Shown here piece by piece: positions 6,945-9,488 of a stretch of 9,488 bases of DNA. The translations under genes and the position numbers were made by a program. The DNA is from M50B103 sp041667565 (lineage in GTDB: Bacteria; Fidelibacterota; Fidelibacteria; Fidelibacterales; Fidelibacteraceae). The stretch is from assembly GCA_964572745.1 (NCBI GenBank), contig CAZNFT010000062.1:1-9488 (forward strand), read 5' to 3'. Position 1 is the stretch's first letter, and each line of letters opens with the position of its first letter. The notes beneath the pieces are model-generated. The model searched no databases. It saw only the letters and a program-made list of their open reading frames with translations, and was not told where the DNA came from.

Positions 6945-7316
6945 ATGGCCAGTTCTTTTGAATCAAATGGAAAAATGATTGTCAATGAATCTGTAAATTA
7001 TGAATCTTTTATATCATTATTAGACATTTGCAAAGTAAATCCCAATTCGTTATTGGATTATTATGATGACATTCTGGGAACTGATTTGGTGTCCTTTGAA
7101 ACAGGCTCAAAAGAAATATTTTATAATAATTTCTTTGGTAAAATTCTCGCCTACAAAATTATCGAAAAACACACCGTGCTTAACTATGGAATTTATGTAA
7201 TTGAGATAACGACAAAAGATACTACGAAAAAATATAAAATCCATTTTTATGAACGTGATTATGGTGCGCGCTTAGATATTATGCCAATTGTGGAAAGTAT
7301 TCAATTTAATATTTGA
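6945..7316 (+). CDS. Unrecognised protein abutting the IS, possibly 5'-truncated
   Basis: A 123-residue open frame with no family I recognise. There is no signal peptide or membrane segment. It begins with a polar, helix-prone part (about 1-45) and continues with alternating hydrophobic strands (about 58-100: KILAYKIIEKHTVL, YGIYVIEITT, KKYKIHFYERD), ending IVESIQFNI. The ATG is only 3 bp outside the insertion sequence, and the frame stays open into the IS, so the product could be the 3' part of a longer gene whose beginning was lost. The only candidate ribosome binding site is GGGGGGA inside the IS end. The last 45 nt overlap the convergent metalloprotease remnant, so one of the two tails is probably not native. 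It is the only plus-strand gene among minus-strand ones right of the IS. Confidence 0.55.
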   Translation: MASSFESNGKMIVNESVNYESFISLLDICKVNPNSLLDYYDDILGTDLVSFETGSKEIFYNNFFGKILAYKIIEKHTVLNYGIYVIEITTKDTTKKYKIHFYERDYGARLDIMPIVESIQFNI

Positions 7317-7697
7317 ACCTGATAAATCAATGATATAGTTATTATCATCAGTTAACGCTGAACCCGGATTAACAATACCGGGATATCCATCACTTGACCA
7401 AAATGTGAGGAGACTCAAGCCGTAAGAGATATGGCTTGAAATTTCCACAGAACCTGCATTATTCCATTCATCAAAACAAGCAGTAACATCATAAGTATAA
7501 TTCTGATATGCTGCTGATGCTATATGGTAGTATTGTGTAGTATTCCCAAATTTATAAAATGGAGGACCATCACTAGGTTTCTTACCGTATCGCCCACCAT
7601 AAATTGGATCAAGGAGATTATAAATATCAGTCGCAAATAGTAAACTAGAGAAGGCAATTATAATCAATATGAATATTATTTGATTTCTTGTTTTCAT
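7272..7697 (-). pseudogene. N-terminal remnant of a matrixin-like secreted metalloprotease, catalytic half missing
   Basis: A 141-codon frame starting with a signal peptide (MKTRNQIIFILIIIAFSSLLFA, cleavage near 22). It continues with a pattern seen before the active site of matrixin-type (M10) proteases: a start such as YKFGNTTQYYHI, a helix ending CFDEWNNAG near 74-82, then strands ending IKLNTFHNW (residues about 130-138). In that family the next segment carries the zinc-binding HExxHxxGxxH. Here a stop comes three residues later, and neither the rest of the window toward the IS nor the other frames there contains such a motif. The gene therefore looks cut off and should have no protease activity. 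The start is well supported: AAGGAGGT (7705-7712), GGAGG 8 nt before ATG, and 1 nt after the upstream gene's stop. The family assignment is by pattern recognition and moderate. Confidence 0.6.
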
Positions 7698-7698
7698 T

Positions 7699-8259
7699 TT
7701 ATTTACCTCCTTGTCTTTTTATAAAACCTTTTATTCTTTCAATTAGCATATTTTTATCAATTTCTGGATTCATACCTTTTTGATAAAAATCATCATGTCT
7801 TAGCATTGAACAATCAATTTTCTGACTTGATTTCTGATTGTCAATTGGGAGTTTTGATGAAATGCTTTTCATTTCCCATAGATTTTCAACACCTTGCACT
7901 TGGTGTAGAAACAGGAGGTATTCTTCGCCTTTTATAAAGTTAGAATAAAGCTCATGCCAGGTGCCTTTTGATCCATGCCGACCACCAATCATTTTTATTG
8001 TGATAATTGATGATGGATCGACTGATCCTTTAATGCAAGAAGTCACTTCCATATTAACATAAGTCATGACAACTTCATTATCGCAGTTTTTCTCTGATTC
8101 AATTTTGGTAGTTGATTCAATTGTCTGGGCAGTAATTATAACGGGAGAAAAATCCGTTATATCACTTAGCTTTTGTCGTACATCAAATCCGAAAACTGGA
8201 CTTATCTGCATGAGCAAAACTATTGAGACAATAATCAGGCTTGACAGAAATCGTTTCAT
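7699..8259 (-). CDS. Exported protein of unknown function, coupled to the metalloprotease remnant
   Basis: A 186-residue protein with a clear signal peptide (MKRFLSSLIIVSIVLLMQISPVFG, cleavage near 24). The mature part has a recognisable arrangement: VIITAQTIES, then TYVNMEVTSCIKGS (about 66-79), ITIKMIGGRHGSKGT (about 86-100) and FIKGEEYLLFLH (about 108-119). I know this TYVxLEV…LKG…GG…GEEYLLFL pattern from exported proteins of several phyla, often found beside matrixin-type proteases, but no function is established to my knowledge. A small beta-barrel is likely. ATG 8259 has AAGGAG with 6-nt spacing. Its stop is 1 nt from the next ATG and its last codons contain that gene's ribosome binding site, so the two were translated together. 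With the partner broken, this protein may be an orphan. Confidence 0.82.
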   Translation of the reverse strand: MKRFLSSLIIVSIVLLMQISPVFGFDVRQKLSDITDFSPVIITAQTIESTTKIESEKNCDNEVVMTYVNMEVTSCIKGSVDPSSIITIKMIGGRHGSKGTWHELYSNFIKGEEYLLFLHQVQGVENLWEMKSISSKLPIDNQKSSQKIDCSMLRHDDFYQKGMNPEIDKNMLIERIKGFIKRQGGK

Positions 8260-8280
8260 ACGACTCTCCTTCTAAGTTTT

Positions 8281-8302
8281 GAAATAGATTAATTTCTATT
8301 TC
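8281..8302. repeat. Short inverted repeat between the lipoprotein gene and the 186-residue gene
   Basis: GAAATAG (8281-8287) and CTATTTC (8296-8302) can form a 7-bp, AT-rich stem with an 8-nt loop. It lies 16 nt past the start side of one gene's stop codon and just upstream of the next gene's ribosome binding site (8266-8270). No T-run follows on the minus strand, so it is not a good terminator. It may be an mRNA processing or stability element, or chance in AT-rich DNA. Confidence 0.25.
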
Positions 8303-8318
8303 ATTTGTGCTAGATTGC

Positions 8319-9425
8319 TTACTTTTTAGCTAATATAAAATTATATGGCCTTTCAGCATAAAACTGATTAATAATATTTCTAGTCTTTAGATTGTAAATA
8401 TAAACACGATTATCATTGTAACATCCAAAGTATGCAATGTTTTCTTCCTCAAGTAAAATAGAGGTTGTTGGACCTCCTGTTTTTCCTGATAATATTATAT
8501 GATCCTTCATGGAATAATTATCATCTGAAACATCAATAACATAAACTGTATCATTTTCACCAGCCACGTAGCATTCATCAAGTAAATCCGAATTTGAAAT
8601 TGTATATGACCTTGTACTCCATGGGAAAGTAAAATTTCCTTTTGAAAATTCTAATGTTTCCAAATCATACGAACCAAAATAAGCACTTATATTTCTAGAT
8701 CTTCCATTTGATAAAAGATAAGTAATAAATATTTTATTTTTTTGAGGCGAATAAGCAATATCCATTACATCTACGCTATCAATGTCGTTTTGATTTAAAA
8801 TAAACTCAGCATGAGATAATACTGAATCATTATTGTAGAATTCCATTTCAGTATAACTTGCACTTTGGAAACCTGAAGTTATATATTTTTTAATTATTGT
8901 CATTGAGCAGTCATCAAAAGTGTAGAAATACTTTGCCACATCAATTTCAGAAGATATTAAAGTAGTTTCTTTTTTGTTGAAATCAATAACATATAATCCA
9001 TTTTTGTGTGTATATAAATAGACCTTGCTGTCATTATTGTCTAGAATAGCAGTTCCAATTCGTGGAACTGCTAGACATTGAATTCCAGTATTATAAATAC
9101 TTTCAATTGTATCTTTGCTTATACTATAATCAACAATACATATTGGATTTTCAGTCTTGCTCGCATCAAAACCAGCAAAAATCAAATGATTTTTATCTGA
9201 TGAAATACACAATCCATATAATTGCAACCCATCTGGTAAATCCATTTTTACTTCATTATCAACTTGATGAGTCTTCATATTAATTATTGTAAACGTATCA
9301 CCTATGCTGGGGTAAGTATAGATAAAATTATCATTATTATTTTGAGGAAAATCGCAGCTAGTTAATACTATGATTAATATTATTATTAACGATAACATGG
9401 TTTGTGTGTTTTTCATTTTCATCAT
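8319..9425 (-). CDS. Lipoprotein of beta-propeller type, function unknown
   Basis: A 368-residue exported lipoprotein. The first 20 residues are a hydrophobic signal followed by the lipobox VLTSC, giving a lipidated Cys24, and then a Pro/Asn-rich linker. The mature part repeats the strand pattern of a beta-propeller of the surface-layer or YVTN-like kind: FTIINMKTHQV, LYGLCISSDKNHLIFAG, KVYLYTHKNGLYVIDFNKK, VMDIAYSPQKNKIFITYL, TVYVIDVSDD and RVYIYNLKTRNIINQF. Such proteins usually act as binding scaffolds at the envelope, and no catalytic motif is visible. The start is uncertain. ATG codons at 9425, 9422 and 9416 are all compatible with the signal peptide, and none has a strong Shine-Dalgarno, unlike the other genes here. 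It is followed after 59 nt by the 186-residue exported protein and may share its transcript. Confidence 0.8.
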   Translation of the reverse strand: MMKMKNTQTMLSLIIILIIVLTSCDFPQNNNDNFIYTYPSIGDTFTIINMKTHQVDNEVKMDLPDGLQLYGLCISSDKNHLIFAGFDASKTENPICIVDYSISKDTIESIYNTGIQCLAVPRIGTAILDNNDSKVYLYTHKNGLYVIDFNKKETTLISSEIDVAKYFYTFDDCSMTIIKKYITSGFQSASYTEMEFYNNDSVLSHAEFILNQNDIDSVDVMDIAYSPQKNKIFITYLLSNGRSRNISAYFGSYDLETLEFSKGNFTFPWSTRSYTISNSDLLDECYVAGENDTVYVIDVSDDNYSMKDHIILSGKTGGPTTSILLEEENIAYFGCYNDNRVYIYNLKTRNIINQFYAERPYNFILAKK

Positions 9426-9488
9426 TGGTTTGTGTCTTTATTAAAAATATTCCAAGAAAACAGAAAAAGCAATAAAAAAAATAAAATT

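Noticed and set aside
8066..8275. 69-codon plus-strand open frame
   Set aside because: Antisense to the well-supported 186-residue exported protein, with no ribosome binding site or domain.
8281..8302. Inverted repeat as a transcription terminator for the lipoprotein gene
   Set aside because: The stem is short and AT-rich and no T-tract follows on the minus strand. It is kept only as a weak repeat.
9062..9283. 73-codon plus-strand open frame
   Set aside because: Antisense to the lipoprotein gene, with Tyr/Gln-rich translation and no start signals.

Overview
The window is AT-rich bacterial DNA that mostly encodes exported proteins. Two large minus-strand genes end in the C-terminal Ig-like sorting domain of type IX secretion cargo; the clearest is the YPNPFNPST motif in the protease. 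That points to the FCB superphylum (Ignavibacteria, Cloacimonadota, Marinimicrobia, Calditrichota, KSB1 and relatives). Strong AGGAG-type ribosome binding sites precede most genes, which argues against a typical Bacteroidetes, where such sites are generally lacking. The lineage is inference; there is no rRNA or other marker gene here.

Layout from left to right. (1) Positions 1-476 hold two closely packed plus-strand genes: the last codons of one and a short unrecognised one whose 5' end looks frameshifted at a poly-T tract. (2) A 22-bp palindromic terminator separates them from a convergent minus-strand pair. That pair is a 1175-residue secreted subtilisin-like protease (S8 domain, repeats, beta-helix, TPR-like helices, sorting domain) and, upstream of it, a 535-residue secreted repeat protein with its own sorting domain. 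(3) A complete IS3-family, IS407-group insertion sequence fills about 5742-6942, with two overlapping transposase frames and a full programmed -1 frameshift signal. (4) To its right are a plus-strand orphan gene starting 3 bp outside the IS, and a minus-strand remnant resembling the front part of a matrixin-type metalloprotease that stops before any zinc-binding motif. (5) The right end has a 186-residue exported protein, translationally coupled to the remnant, and a 368-residue lipoprotein of beta-propeller type.

The main biological story is rearrangement around the IS. Its ends are canonical (TG...CA), but the flanks show no target duplication. The left end supplies both the ribosome binding site and the A of the ATG of the secreted repeat protein. 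On the right the metalloprotease has lost its catalytic half. I do not see a defence system, CRISPR array, RNA gene or biosynthetic cluster. The unusual items are the IS junctions, the frameshift signal, a very long Shine-Dalgarno with a five-codon open frame ahead of the protease gene, and the layered architecture of the protease.
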